This document shows positions 48,921-63,316 of a DNA stretch of 64,000 nucleotides, in pieces. The position numbers and the translations under genes were made by a program. The first letter of the stretch is position 1. Each line of letters starts with the position of its first letter. This stretch comes from Apis mellifera (lineage: Eukaryota; Arthropoda; Insecta; Hymenoptera; Apidae), in NCBI RefSeq assembly GCF_003254395.2, contig NC_037650.1:124001-188000 (forward strand), given 5' to 3'. The notes under the pieces were generated by a model that saw only the letters and a list, made by a program, of their open reading frames with translations, was not told the DNA's origin and made no database searches.

Positions 48921-51900
48921 ATTCATCGATAGCCAAGTGTGAAAACTCTGTAGAAATATTATTGATTTTTAAATTTAAAAGTTTCGCATAATGTGGGAAT
49001 TTTATTATTGTATACGTATATGTTAATTCAAACGTCAAAAGTAAATTTATAATTTTTAATTGACATGAAATATTTTCAATTGTTAATAAAATATAGACGA
49101 AATAAAAAGTTTTTATAAAAGAATAGATGGGAAAGAAATTTTTCGGATAAATTTCAAGTATCTAAATATCGAATTAACAATTTTAGAAACGATATAATTA
49201 TATTCCAATAAATGAAATTTTGTTTATTTTTAAAATATAAAATGTATCATCGCGAGATTGAATCTTTCAGCAACTGTGCATAATTAGCATTTACGTAAAA
49301 TGTTTGGATAACTAAGCTTAACGAAGAGATATGAAATTCCTCGAACAATATAATGGATAAAATTCAAGTAATTGCACGAATGAAAGGTATCTGGAACATC
49401 TTCGTATGGTATTTCTCTAGTTTAGACAGAAGTTGTAATATCCAGAAATTAATCGTGGTATTCAACGTGACTCGTATAGACATATACATCGTATAATCTT
49501 CTAATGTAATTTCATTCATTAAAGTAAGAAGTAATAAATTAACTGAAACTATATTATGCATATCTTAATAACTGGTTGTGTAAATTTACAAAATCGTGTC
49601 TCAAATATATTTTTTCGTTGTATTTAAAATTTATTGCATTTAAATAAATAAGAATGAAAAAGTGATACAAATACTTTCTTCGAAAATAGAATATAACGGA
49701 TGATAATATTTTTATTTATCCAAATCCTGCAAATCTTCTTTATTAGAGTTCAACACAGTTACACAATTTCTTCGAGACAAATATTTTCTCGTTTGAACTC
49801 TTTGTTTTTCTTTGGCTTTATAATATAAATACTTTCTTTTTTCAAGAATTTTTCAAGAATAGTAATATATATTTTCTAGTTTTTCTTCAAAAAGCCAATC
49901 TCTGTTGTCGTATTATTTACAACGTTGATGATACTTACGCAACAAACATTTGATTAGTAAGCTGATTATCGTGTTTCCAGGAAAGGATTTACATCAAATG
50001 CATTACCGACGACCAGCTTTGGGCCACGTTCGTTCATTAAAATGATATTTGCCACTAATGCTTGACGTATCGTTCGAAGATTTGACATTATCACAAGTCA
50101 TTGCCATAACATCATTTACATAACGTGAAATTTTGTTCCATTTATAAAATGAATTATTAGTCATTATCGTATTTTATTCGATATTTCAATTGCTTCCCTT
50201 GTATTAATTTGACACGTTGAGAAAGTTTTAACATTTTATATACCATTTTATTATTTCTCAAATAATATGATGAAATAAAATTTTAAATATTTCTGTTTCA
50301 GATTAAAATTGTTTTGGATTAAAATTATAAAATTTAATTTTTTCCCGATAATATGCGATAGTGTATAACGGGTATTGATTGTATTTCTCTTAATGAAATT
50401 CCAAATTCAAGAGCTTAAAATTTATCTAGGGAATAAATACATAGAGATGGTATAAATTTCAGTGACTTTACAGAAGACAAAAACGCGATTTACGTAGAAT
50501 AGAATTTCTGTTGTACGGGGACGACACATGCCTCTGTCAAAATCGTGATGTTATTGCGTAGCATGGGGAACTTGCGTGAATTGTTTGCGTCAAAGCTAGT
50601 TCTTGTCCTTTGAATCATGTCACCGAATAATTTGAAATCTGAATCGATTTAAATCTACGCCTACGTCAAACTTACATTATACAAAGAACAAAACTTATCT
50701 TTTTCATTTTGCGGAAAATACACAAAATAAAAAAACAAAGTGTATATAATAATCAATGAATTATTACGATACAATTTAAATAATATTATTATTAATTTAA
50801 ATAATTTTTAATTTCATAAAAAAAAATGAGTTTTATATTGTGTAACTTATTTCACGGTTTTTATAGATTTTTTTTATTTCATTTAAATGAAAATTATTCC
50901 TTTATTTCGACAAATCGTATAAGATTTGAAAAGTTAAGAATGTAAAATTGGAAAAATCTGGGAGGATTTTTATCGAGTTTTGAACGATTTCTTCATTCGT
51001 AATTCTTTAAGTATACTTTCGAGGGAGAAATCAAAACTCGAAGAAAGAGCTTTAGATCGGATTTTATAGCCAATGAAGTCCAATGAACAGGCCTTCTAAA
51101 CTATTGCACCTTTAAACTTTGGAACTTGGTAGACGAACCTTAGAATTTTAAAACCTCAGAGCTCGTAATTCAATAAACTTCGCAATTCCATGGATACCAA
51201 TTGCCCGTGATTTTTATTTTTTTACGCGATATATTTAATAAGCAAAACAAATGAATTTTTTTAACAATTTCAAAATAACAATTTCAAAAAATTCTTATTC
51301 AATTTAACAATCTTCTAATATTACGTATCAAAGATACATAAAGTTTATTTTTTTTCCCAATCTTCGAGCGAAAAAAATATTAAAGAATATTTATATTATG
51401 TAATAGATACTTTGCGCATTTTGATACATCTAGTCATTATTCGAATAAATTTATAATAAATTCTGATATAGTTGATAATTGGATATAAAAATAGGTTCCA
51501 AAAAAAAAAAAATCATATAATAATTCATTGTACGTATGTAAGTTTGAACGATTTGAACGGGAGAAACGAATCAGAATCATCCAATCTCATAAATTCAAAG
51601 CTTTCAACGAGAAACTTCGTTGCAAGATCGAAACGTCCAAAGAAACGTCAAGCTGAAAATTCAATTTCACCGCGTTGCTTCGCTGTTAAATTATTTACGG
51701 GGCGCGTTAATGATGCACGAATAAATTAAGATTGTCTCGCGAGAGGGGAGCGAGATCTTCCTGTAAACTTGTCGAGGAAACGGTGAAACGGAAGCGAGGT
51801 GGATGATCGTGACGAGGTGGTTCCCCGTGAGACGCGAGCATACGGCTCAAACTCTGGTTCGATTCTCTTTGAGAATTACTTTCTACTACTCGGGAACTCG

Positions 51901-52779
51901 AACTGTGTATTCGTTAGTCGGTTATGGAATTAACAGATTCCAGGCGTTCCATTGAAAAATTAATTCGATTCGTACGCTTCGATGATGCTTTTACATCGAT
52001 CCTGAGTATCGAGAGAAAGATGAAAAAGTTACGTTTTTCTAGCTCGATTCATCCGCTTTTTATCCCGATTAATTCGTATATTTTGCAACGTGTTGTACTC
52101 GCTGCTCGTAATTTTATTAATTGAGAAAGGAAAGATCTTTAATTCGTAAAGAAATATGAATCCTTTTTAATCGATTTTTCTATGGAAAATATAAAACATC
52201 ATCAATACACATGCTCTGCGTTGTATGTCAAATATTAAAATATAATTAGAGTTGAAAGAGAATACGAATGTGAAATTATTTTCTATAAATATCCTCCATT
52301 TAATATATAATTTTAATCGGCAAAGCATAAAACACGAGAGCAATGTAATATCGCTAATTTTACAACGATTAATTTGCTAAATGTATTACGTAGCAAAGTG
52401 CGTTTCTAAATAAAAAATTTTGCGAATAAAAATAGATCATTTTTAAAAAATCTTTTATTGGAGAAGTTGATGAATAATTTCGTTCAGATGTTTTATAAAA
52501 ACATTTTCAATTTTGAAAAATTCAATATGAGAAATTAGATCGTTGATTTTAATTACTTTACGAATATTATCGATTTAAAGAAACTTAAACTTTTGTAAAT
52601 AAAAGATTCGTTATTTTTACAAAAATAAGAAAAAAGTTTGCTCTGTTTAGGATCGTGATCTCCTCAGATTTGCAGAATATCGAGAGGATTAACTTTCTTT
52701 CTTTGAAAGAAAGAAACGATGAGATTTTGAAATTAGAACAGGAAGATCTCGATCCATCTAATAGCTTGGAAAATAAAAC
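48921..52779. other. AT-rich DNA with several complex patches
   Basis: Patches of balanced sequence at about 49960-50140, 50500-50680, 51050-51200 and 51540-52110 alternate with AT-rich sequence. The last has short plus-strand frames (51472-51729, 51924-52124) without family resemblance. A palindrome tttctttcttt/aaagaaagaaa lies at 52694-52716. No gene recognised. Confidence 0.5.
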
Positions 52780-53270
52780 GAGTTAATTCAGTCGGTTTCG
52801 CGCATTGTGACATCTAACGTCTCTGTTAATTATCCGAAATAAAGTATCGCACTATTAACCTGTCCCATACCATTTCTCTCTCTCTCTGTCTGTCTGTCTC
52901 TCTATTGTAAATAAATGATCGATCTTAGCGAGATAGAGACCTGGGGTGGAATAACGCGCGGCCTAAAATGCAACGCGGTTTGCCCGCTGAAATGATCATT
53001 GGCGCGTTTAGTTTAGTCGGTGGTGCCTTTGACTGGCGTAATCGAAATAGGCAAATAATTGAGCGAATTATCGCGTATGCAAAGCGTTCCGATGGGAAGG
53101 CCTCGTCGACGCGACGGGACTAATATTAATGCAACTCACGCGGCCATTGCTGTTCCGCATTTTGGTCACTACCAAATCATCGCTACTGTTCCTATTGTTT
53201 CATGCGCTTCCCTCCACGCGTTCAACCGATCGACGATGAAAAATGGCCTCTAAGGCGACGACAGAATTAA
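52780..53270. other. CpG-richer island with (CT)n/(TCTG)n microsatellite
   Basis: A ctctctctctgtctgtctgt run occupies about 52876-52902. The rest (52920-53260) is complex, with ggcctcgtcgacgcgacggg near 53099-53118. Frames at 53059-53253 (plus) and 53200-53496 (minus) are unremarkable. Confidence 0.45.
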
Positions 53271-56200
53271 CGGTCTTTGATAAATTGGCTTGTTGTTCGA
53301 TCTTGTTTTGAATGTGAATTGAAGGTGAATCGAAGATGAATGTATCTTGAATGGAGGAATAAATTATTATTCGAACTACGTTCTTATCTTTTATACAGGA
53401 TGTCGCGTAAACTGCTGGTTGGGAAGTGAATTCTGCACGTAAGAATAATAATTTTTTTCTTCGAACGAATCGAGCTTGAACATTTTTCCCGTACAAATGA
53501 AATTGGCTAATTGGCTGAACGGGTGAAAATAAATGGAAAATAATCGTAGAACAGGGAATTTTATCGTTTGATCTATTTTATGTTTATCTTTTTATTTCTG
53601 CGTCAAATTGATCTTAGATTGAAAAAAAAGTAATTTAGATAAAAAATTTTCTGGAATAAATAATCGTTAGCGGTGTGTCATAATTCCTGGCTATTTTTTC
53701 ACGATAAGGGGAAAGGTGTATGTATCGATCGGGTATATGTTCTGAAATATTTACATACTTGAAACATATATGTAGGATATAGATCGTACGATAGAGATAG
53801 AGGTTCGAGATAGAAAAAGGGTCAATGTTTTATCGATACTGGCGAAGGATGGTATAAAGTATATTCTTCGTCGATGTTAGGAGAGCAAGGTACAACAAAA
53901 TTTTCTTCGATTTATGTATATATTTTTTTTCTCATTCTATTCTTCGAAATTTTTATTGATTTATCAACGTTCTCATTTTTATCAAAAAAAAAAAAAAAAA
54001 GTTAGAATCATTTATTTTATTCTTTTAATAGATATTTAGAATTATGTATATGTTTCAATTTAAAAATTAAAATATATTTAAATTGTTTATATTTTTTAAA
54101 TACAGTTTGAATTGTTGGATTCTTGATAAAATCTTTTCTTTTATTTTGTAGATCTTACCAACATAAAGTGTTATTATACGAAAGATTAATTATATGTATA
54201 ACGAAGAGATAAAGTATCTAGTATGGCTTTTAGGCATGTTTTTTTCATGAATAAAGGAAATAAATAAATATCTTTGAATCTCTCTTTCTGGTAGATAAAA
54301 ATAATAGTGTAATAATATTTGAAAGATTTTTCGAATTATTGTTTTACAGAACTCGATGAAATTATCGATATAAAAATTTGAATTAGAAATGAAAAAAAAT
54401 GAAAAAAACCGAATAAATTTAAACAAAAAATAAATAAAACATTACCATTTTCAAAAATAAAAATTAAACTCGACGATGCAGTAAATAGATTGCAGAAATT
54501 TATAAATTTATAGAAAATTCAAATGTACAATCATCTGCGAAATGCGCATAATGTATAAAAAAGACATAAAATATTCAATATGTGTTGCGATATTTAAAAA
54601 ATAAAACAGATCTCTACGTCAATTCCATTTCAGTAGTTTTATAAAAATTTAAATATTAATATGAAAAATCTAATAATAAAAATGCCTCGAAATTTTCAAA
54701 TGCCAAACTTTTAACCAGTTATATTACTGTTAGCAAATATAATACGAAAACGTTTAAAGAAATTATATCGTGTAGCTTTTCAATTGTATCTTAATCCCAC
54801 ATCAAAGCATATGTGGAATAAAAATAGTCGAAAGTTTTTATTTATGATCCAAAGCAACCTTATATCGGTACATACTCTACACGTTCCAATTCAAGCGTCT
54901 CTATCTCACCTCACGAGGTCTCGAGTCGAGAAGGGAAATAAGTCGCCTGCCACGTAGGAAGGAATTTACGATCAGCTCTTCCAAGAATTATTTTTGCCCC
55001 TTGTATTCTAGACTTACGTCGCGCTACATATTCCATGGAACGCGGTGAACCATGGATTCTCAAACCAGTCTCGATGAATCGTTGTTAACTCGAATCCAGA
55101 TTCGCATTTTCAACTCTTCTTTCTTTTCTCTTTCGGTCGGAAAAACGATCGAATTTGTTAAAAAATAATTTCACTTTCGATATATTAAAGTCTCTTTACC
55201 ATTGAAGAAAATCGAACTATCATATTGTGCTTGAGATATTAGCAAATCGCAATTTATTAGTGATTGAGTAACAATATTATTTAGAAAAGAATAAAATGAT
55301 ATGTCATTGTTATTAAAAAATTTCGAACGGATGCAAAGATTTATGATCTTGTTTTCACGAATCTTTTATTTTACGATTTGTTTATTTCAAAAAAAATTGT
55401 TTATTTTGGAACAATATTGTGTGTATCGTAGAATTTTCGATAAAGATGATGGTGTTGTGTGAATTTTAGATTTTTATAATGATATTTTTTAAGTTTATTT
55501 CAAAGAAATAATCGTCTCTTCTGTTGCATTAGATTATTGTTAATAAGGTTTCAATAATTCGTATAATTTTTTTAGTAATAATAATTTCGAATATTTTTGT
55601 CAGTTTTTTTTTAGTTTCTTAAGAATTTTGTAATAACTTGTTAAGCTTAAACCTTGACTTTAATAACTTTCTCTTATTAACTTTATAATTCAAAATATAA
55701 TTGCAGAAAATTATATGCAGTTGATGAATCGAGAAACATTTTTTCCCTTATACAAATTTCGCTTCGTTATATAATCGTAATTTTTTATATATTTTATATA
55801 TTTCATTACTGTTAATATTATTATTTTGATATTTTTCTCTAAATATATTGTTCCAAGTATATCGTTATAATTATTCTTTAGATTTCTCAAAAAAGCAACA
55901 GAGAAACATTCCATTCATAAATGTAAATTAAACTTTTCTCGTTTAATTTTTCACCATGTTGCCGTAAGAAAATATGCAACTTTCGCTTGAAGTTTTTTTC
56001 CCCGCTTCTCTCCATCAAACTGGATCCCCCATGCTGTTCATATTTCACGCGTTTCAGGATTAATAGTTTTAATCAGAGCGGCATTGGAATTTTCGCGTTA
56101 TTACATCGAGCCACGAAATTAGAAAGCTTGAGAAGTACTGCGAAGAATGCATGTTCTTGTACTCCCAACTTGTGTGCAAGGGACGTAGTAAAAGATTTCA

Positions 56201-57229
56201 AATACCTAGACGTCCGTATGATGTTGCAAAAAAAAAAAATACAATTGATTTGGACGAATATAATAAATCTAGAAATGTATCTGCGCATAAAAAAGTATCG
56301 TGTCGTGTCAAGAATAAACGATATAGGACTTAGTATTGATAACCTTAACTTTTATAAACTGTCACCAGTTTCGCGTGGAATAAGTTTTTTTGATTTTATG
56401 CGAAATAAAATTTGAGCGAATAATAAAAAATTGAAAATTTAAATAATTTCTAAAAAAAGTATAACAAATTTAATTATTAAGAATATTAATTTTATTTTAG
56501 AAAATTTCTATTAAATTTTACTTTTTTAGTAGAATATTTTGTTGATTAATTACTTAGTTTCATTTTTTTAAAATGAAATATTTAAAAGAAATTTACAAAT
56601 CTAAAGAAATTTCGAACAAGTTTAAAATTAAATTGATATCGTAATATAATAAAATTATAATTATCAAATAATGTAATTGTATATTAATAGATATTTTAAT
56701 CCTTTGTCGAAGCTTTCGGATGTAAGTCGTCAATATTGTAGCTAACTTTTTCAGGGATTAGAAAAAATTCATTCATATAATGAAGAAGTTAATTGCAATT
56801 GATAAAAGTGATGATCTAATTCTGGACGCGAATTTTGAATAGTTCATACAAACGGAAAAAAAGTTGATATGATGTTGTATAATTTACTTTTAATAAATGT
56901 TTTTTATTAAAAAATGTTTGAGGAAAGTTTGTTATAGGTTAATGATAAATTAGATTATATTATATTTAAATTATATTTAAATCAAAACAAATAATTAGAT
57001 AGTTTTATTTCCTTTGATCCAATAATTAAATAGATTTCTATTTAATTTGGACTCGATTGATCTTTACTTGAAGTTCAATCTAATATGATCCAATGTCAAT
57101 CTCAATAATAATAGAATTTAGAACACTTTAAAATCAATCAGCAGATTTGAAACTCTAAAATAATCCCAATCATTTTCTTCAAAAACTCGAATACTTTGCT
57201 CAAAAACTTTATTCTTACGTCTATCTAAA
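53271..57229. other. Mostly AT-rich non-coding DNA
   Basis: AT-rich with an A-run of 17 at 53984-54000 and a complex island at about 54850-55120 in which CCATGG occurs twice 11 bp apart. The plus-strand frame 55987-56415 (142 codons) passes through a less AT-rich patch and then an A-run; it is not recognised. A perfect inverted repeat aattaaataga/tctatttaatt lies at 57024-57047. Confidence 0.5.
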
Positions 57230-57760
57230 ATATTAAGAAAATTTTCCCCAAGCTAGTACACGGTTTCGTGCGATATGTCCTCGCGTTATTCTTTCATTAT
57301 CCAACTCTGTCTTCCTTCTTTGAATCATTTTGTAACTGCCATGCAGGCACACTCTCCAAAGCTCAGAGATCCACTTATCCAAAACTTGTCCTCCATTTCC
57401 GCCGACTTTCGACGTATGCTGCACACGTTTTCATTTGTAATTTGGCGCCACTCCACCGCTAGACTTGGTTCGTCTCTCGTGCCCCATGGAACGACCGCCT
57501 TATTAAACCCGATCTTTCCTCGAAATTTCGACAACACGTACTTTCGAATTGACGACGATAGTCGAGCGAGGAACGATTGTACGGACAAGATCCTGATTCC
57601 GCTGGAAGAGCATCGTTACATGCTTCATTGATAACTTTTCCCATTCTGTCGTTTTCTTGCGAAAGGAAAAGACCGATTCTGGTTACGTTTCGGGGACGTG
57701 ACATTATTGATGATTTTTTCACATATCGTTCCGTGATTACAAATTTCTTCAAAGAAAAAA
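57230..57760. other. Island open in several frames on both strands
   Basis: Plus frames of 118 and 64 codons (57275-57631, 57268-57462) and minus frames of 97, 87 and 63 codons (57459-57752, 57325-57588, 57233-57424) all overlap. The sequence is complex and C-rich on the plus strand. No translation matches a family I know and no start region or splice pair singles out one frame, so I leave it uncalled. It could hold an exon of an unrecognised gene or be a regulatory island. Confidence 0.35.
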
Positions 57761-59423
57761 AATTTTTTAAGATTCGAAAATGAAAATTGATGAGTTTCTT
57801 CTTTTAAAGATAAATAATTTAAGTTCGAATAAAATAAATTTATGATTTTTTTATGTTATTTTATAAATCCGTTTTTACAATTGATCGAATAATTTTATAA
57901 AATATTATATTATTAGTATATTTATTTATTAATAAAAATTGTCATTATTATATATGAAATAATAGAATTTTAAAATGAATTTAATGAATAATTTTCTTTG
58001 TTAATTGATTTTTTTTTTTATTAGAAACAATTTCTACAAAAAGTATTTTAAACATAAGAAACGAGTCTTTATCCAAAATTGATTATTTTAATTAAAATGT
58101 AACTAAAACAGAGCAAGATGTAACTTTTTATAATAATTTTTTAATTTATTTTCTGATAAATGAGAATCCAAATTATATTTGGTCATAAAATTATCCTATT
58201 ATCAAGATATTATAGTAAAATAAATTTTTTTTTAAATTTAATTATATTCTTCTTGTATATGGATTTTAAATATAATTTCTCGAAGAAATTTAAATCTAAA
58301 TAAATTGAAATAATTATAGATATTTTAAATTTCGATATTTAATAGAGATAATATAATAAATTATTTTCAAATAATTCAGCTTGTAAGCTGAATGTTGCGC
58401 TATCAACTGCATCGTGAATTTTTTAACGAAGAAACATCGCAATTAGGATCAGGCTGGCTTTATACATCACTTTGTTTGACACGTTGCGTGTGATGAAAGT
58501 GAGTGATAAACTCGAGTAAATTTTCACCTTAGACTGTCGTTTTATTATTACTTGTAACAGCCATGTCGTTTCTCCATCATGATAAACGCTTAATCAAGAA
58601 ACTTAACGAACGATTGGACTATCTTCTATGGTAAATTATCTTTTGACGTATATTTTTTTTCAATGTAACGATAAATATTTCAATAACAAGCTTTTAGCGA
58701 ATAATATTTTCCACAAATATTCTTTAATAATTATCTAGAAGAAATTACCATGATCTTGAAATATTAAGTTAAATAATTAGATTAAATTTGGTTAACATAA
58801 GTTATTATAAAGTCTCTTTCAGTTGAAATTGGTTCCATTAGTTTCAGTAATGATAACGTATTATAATATTCCAAGCAAATTATCGATATTATTTATTAAC
58901 TCGTCTAACTTAATCTAAATTTAATTAAAATCTTATATTACAAACAAATATATATCGAGAAAGAAAAAACGTTGTTTGGAATGTTAATCTTGAATAGAAA
59001 AACGAGAACATATTTTTAGATTATCGAATTAGAAAAATCCTCTTTTGCGGATAATCATTAGATTCTTTCTTTAGAAAAAATAATAAAATAATTTTTAACT
59101 TTTATACAATTTGTTTCATTCCATAATATCATAAAGGAATGTTTTTTTTTTTTTTATTTTATTGATTCTTATCGATCACATAAAATATTTAAGAAAAATT
59201 CTGTCCATCAGGTTCGTTGAATTCTTTATTACATTTCCTAATTTTTTTTCTTTTTTTTTTTCATATTGAAATAATACGCGATAGATAGATTTTCCGTAAA
59301 AATATCTCAATGTTTTTTTTATCTTGTTTTACACGAAACTAATGGCCACTACGTATCTCAGTTTCAAATTTTCAATTTCAGTTGACCGTTACAAAATACG
59401 TAGACTTTTCTCTTATATTACTT
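57761..59423. other. AT-rich DNA with a small complex island
   Basis: AT-rich except for about 58374-58620, which begins with the palindrome attcagctt-gt-aagctgaat (58374-58393) and is complex but closed by stops. T-runs occur at about 59140-59155 and 59246-59260. No gene recognised. Confidence 0.55.
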
Positions 59424-59461
59424 CCCTCCCCCCCTCCCTCCCCTCTCCCTCCCTCCCTCCC
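59424..59461 (-). repeat. C-tract with G-quadruplex potential on the minus strand
   Basis: At least eight runs of three or more C are separated by single T or TCT. The minus strand therefore has the GGG-A-GGG pattern that satisfies the usual four-run G-quadruplex rule several times over. This is the strongest such motif in the window. Confidence 0.85.
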
Positions 59462-60949
59462 TTTTTCTTCCTTTTCTATAATGTTTCTTTAGTTTCGTAA
59501 AATGTATTTTCGCTCGTACAATCTGCGTTTATCCGACTACGAGCCTTTTCCACCGCACAAATGAAAAAGCAACATTTTGCGTGTGACAAACAGGAATTGG
59601 GTGAAATTGGAAAAGCAATCTTAGTAACGGCGTTCTAAACCCACTTATGTATTTCTTTTTCCCGGATCCTTCAATTACATTACGCGAATTGCATCCACCG
59701 CCTATTAGTAGATTGCCTGTAAATTGACCGACTCTTGTTTCTCACTGGAATTCTTAAAAATCTTTCGATCTTTATCTCGTGGACAGTTACGAACCGTTAC
59801 TACACGATTCTCTATCGTGTACGTGATTTCATTATCTATGAAATTAACGTAATATCGAACAAAATCAATCTTATTATCGTTTCATTTTCATTAAGTTGAG
59901 TTGAATTTATTGGAAGTGAAATATCACGTATAAAATTATACGTAGTCGTTGACCTAATTATATTAAATAATGTAACTGTAACGGTAGATGATGCAATTTA
60001 TTATAATAATGAAATTAGAATCTGTAAGTAATAAACGAAATGCTATTATAATTAATAAAATCAAATTAATAATTAGATTGATCGAATATCAGAAAATATA
60101 GATCAAGTGTAATAAAACAAGCGTAAAATTTCACGTGAAAAGTCAAATGATTAATGAAATTCTCGATTATTTTTAGAATTCATTATTGAAATATTGCTCT
60201 CGTTTCGTTTGAAATTTTTAAGAGAGAAAGGTGATATTTGTGAGAAAATTTTCAAGAGAAAATAAAATTGGAGGTTTTTTTTGACACTTGAGAATTATGA
60301 AAGCATTTTTTTCCGAATTGATCTTTATTATAACACATTATGAAAAGATGTATAGTTTAGCAGGTAAAAAAATCAAATTCTTTCTTTTATGTTTAATAAA
60401 ATAAAATTTTACAAATTTTACCATATAAATCTATCATATAAATTCATGAGAGACTTTCTAAATTTTAAATCGGATAGACTATTTCCAGAAAATCAAATCG
60501 TTCAAAAAAATTTTAAAGAAACGAAGAAAGTAGTTGAAGATTATAAATTGCATATTTGTCTATATAGATTTTTATCGATGTACTTTTGAGAATTCTTTTT
60601 CTATGAAAACTTTCGATCTTATTCTTGAATCTAAAGTTAAAAATTTAGCAGTTTTGATGAAATGAAAATTGATCGAATAATATATATGTACAAATTGTTC
60701 TCAAATTATGGACGATTGAAATTTGCGTTATATATAACTAGGCACGAAAGAACGTGAGACTACTTTATCTCTATTATATCGCACTCTTCACGTCATTTCA
60801 CGAGAACTTGAAATGTTTATATCTCATTGTTAAGTAAAACCTTGATCGATATACGAACTTTCTTCGTCGTTTCTTTCCACTCTCTCACGATCGAATTTTC
60901 AAGAATTCTAAAAATAAACGTTCCTCTTTCCCCTCTCGACATATTGTAC
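59462..60949. other. Non-coding DNA
   Basis: A complex patch at about 59500-59830 is followed by AT-rich sequence to about 60720 and a moderately complex stretch to 60950. The plus frame 60389-60589 is Lys/Phe/Asn-rich and AT-driven. No gene recognised. Confidence 0.55.
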
Positions 60950-61720
60950 CGGTATAAAACGAAACTTGGTATCTTCGCCCATGATCCATAAATAATGACC
61001 AGCTGCCGACACCTGGCGGCGGACGCACGAAACCGGTGGAGCTGGATTCCTTTCGCCAGTTCGGCTTAGTTATGGCAGGTCCCGATTTCGAATCTGGCTT
61101 CAGGTATCTTGCAACATGCACGCCGCCGATACACGGCCAAGGGGTGTGCATAATTTGAAGCAGGGCGAGCCTAACCCCCTCGACTCGAATCCGATTCTGT
61201 GGTCAGCTTATTCAAGCTTTGGTCGCGCAATTGGAGACGGATCGGACGTGCCGGCTGCTGACAAGGAACTCTGATAATAGAGGCGAGCTTCAGAGGAACT
61301 GGAATGTACGGTACACTGTCTGTTCAGAGGGAAATTCGGTATTGACGTAATTAGACTACATGCTGGCAGACGTTCCACATGCCGTGACACCATCCGTACC
61401 TCCTCTCCTCGCTCCGTATAGCTGAGAACACCGCCGCTTGGGATTTAATACCGGCTAACTCATATCTCGGGGGCAGCCGGGTTGCCCGTAATTTCATCCT
61501 TTGAAAATTAAATTAATCATCGATCCGTAGACTCTCCATTATTCGCGGCTAACCCCGTGTTTCTCGCGTTCATTATCCCGCGATGTATTTAAGAGACATT
61601 AGCCAAATAACATCGTTCGTCGGTGAACTGTCTGTCAGATTAGATGACGTTGAAAACGTCGAAGACTTTGAGCATAGCAGGCCCAACTGCCTATTATCGT
61701 CGTGGCGAAATAATTATATT
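60950..61720. promoter_or_regulatory. Most GC-rich island of the window, candidate regulatory element
   Basis: About 770 bp contain tggcggcggacgcac, cacgccgccgatacacggcc and gggggcagccgggttgcccg, far more GC than anything near. Paired E-boxes CAGCTG (61000-61005) and CACCTG (61010-61015) lie at the left. A homeodomain-like aattaaattaatcatcgatc follows at about 61506-61525. Minus frames 60885-61151 and 61208-61393 and plus frame 61583-61765 are open but unrecognised. A promoter, enhancer or unrecognised exon are all possible. Confidence 0.4.
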
Positions 61721-62567
61721 TCATTTAAATACGAGCGTGATCGTGAAAATTTAGATTTCCCTTAAATTCAGAATCGTTACATAATTAAATATCGAGACTC
61801 GATTCGCTAGTTTAATTATCTTATATCTCCGAAATCGTTCTTTTTCGATTTCGTGAATTTTAGAATTTTTATTCTTGTGAATTCTCTACATTTCAGAGAA
61901 GTTTTTTCAACGATTAAAATTTAATTTTCATTTATGATTGCAAGTTTTTTTTATCCTGCACAGAAGCGAATGATTCTTTCACAAGACATGAACCGATATT
62001 TCTCTCTCTCTTCTATAATCGAGGAAAGAGAGAATGATTAAATTTTCACACAGATCGACAAGCTTATGACTTGGTTTCGGTGTTTTTTTGATGAATTTCG
62101 AAAAGATTTCGAAAATAGAGGGTGAACTTAATGGAAAGTAGATCGGTTGTCGCATCGACGGGGAGAGACGAAAGCGAAGCAATTATTAAGAGAGTTTTAC
62201 GAATTAAAAATTGATTATTTGGAGAAATATTTTAAATAATTTCAATTTTTCGAAGGAAAAATAATAATAACACAATAATTTTATAAATAAGCCTCAACGA
62301 TATTTTTATATGCCAATTCTTATTGTTTTTGAAATCGATTTTCCAAAAGCGTCTTAGAAATATATTTACGAAGTTATGGTTATAGTTTAACGTTTCACGA
62401 CATTGACGATACATTCGCACAAGTCGTGCTGACGTGACCTGCTGATAGAAAAAATAATCGATCGTGCTATAAGCCAATCTTTCGCAATAGTTCATTGTTC
62501 AGTTTCATTTCAGATTACACGATATATTCATTTATTAATTCCAAAGTGGAGCACTTTTTGAACACGA

Positions 62568-62571
<4 letters not shown>

Positions 62572-62608
<37 letters not shown>
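62572..62608. repeat. (TA)n microsatellite
   Basis: About 37 bases of uninterrupted TA dinucleotide. Likely length-variable. Confidence 0.95.
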
Positions 62609-62611
<3 letters not shown>

Positions 62612-63316
62612 TATAATATTTAATTATGAAATAATATTTATAATAAATAAGGATAAAGAATAAAGCTGAAATAGAAAATTTTAAAATTAGAATATCGAAA
62701 ATGGAGTTGATATTCTTATTATTTAGATTAATAAAAATTCAACGAGATAAAATAATAATTTCGCAAAATGTAAGCAACAAAAACTTTTAAAATTAAATTA
62801 ATGTCATTAATAATTTTTCAAAGGAAATATATATATATACGATATACATGGAGAAAAGTTGAAAATTTCGAGATTGAACAATTAATTACAATCAGATTTA
62901 TGAATAAATTATTTTAATCGAATCGAATGCGTTTCGATCGTAATAAATCTTACTTTCAAAATAATGGAAGATTCGAATAACAAAGTTTCGTCTTTCTTAT
63001 TTAGAAATACGAAAGAATTATCGAAGGGAACGATTAAACGAATGATCATAACGTAATGGAAGATATTGGCAAATAACAGAGGGAAAACAGTCGGCGGGTA
63101 AATTCTTCGAGGAGCCTCCACGAAATCGAACACTTTAATTTCGAATTGAAAATGAATGCCAGATTCAGGCTCCGCGTACTTGATCGCGAATACTTAGCTT
63201 CCTCCTCAAATTGCACGGTATCTTGTTACTTTAAAACCGGGAACCGCTTGTGCAGCGCTGTTCCAATTTAGGAAACTGTTTCCCTCCCATTTACGTAACC
63301 GAGTCGTACTTCTTGT

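Noticed and set aside
51856..51865. ggttcgattc, a tRNA B-box-like word
   Set aside because: Flanks do not pair as a T stem, and no A box, anticodon arm or acceptor stem is present.
55987..56415. 142-codon plus-strand open frame
   Set aside because: Runs through an A-homopolymer and AT-driven residues with no recognisable domain.
61176..61190. gactcgaatccg, another B-box-like word
   Set aside because: No cloverleaf can be drawn around it.
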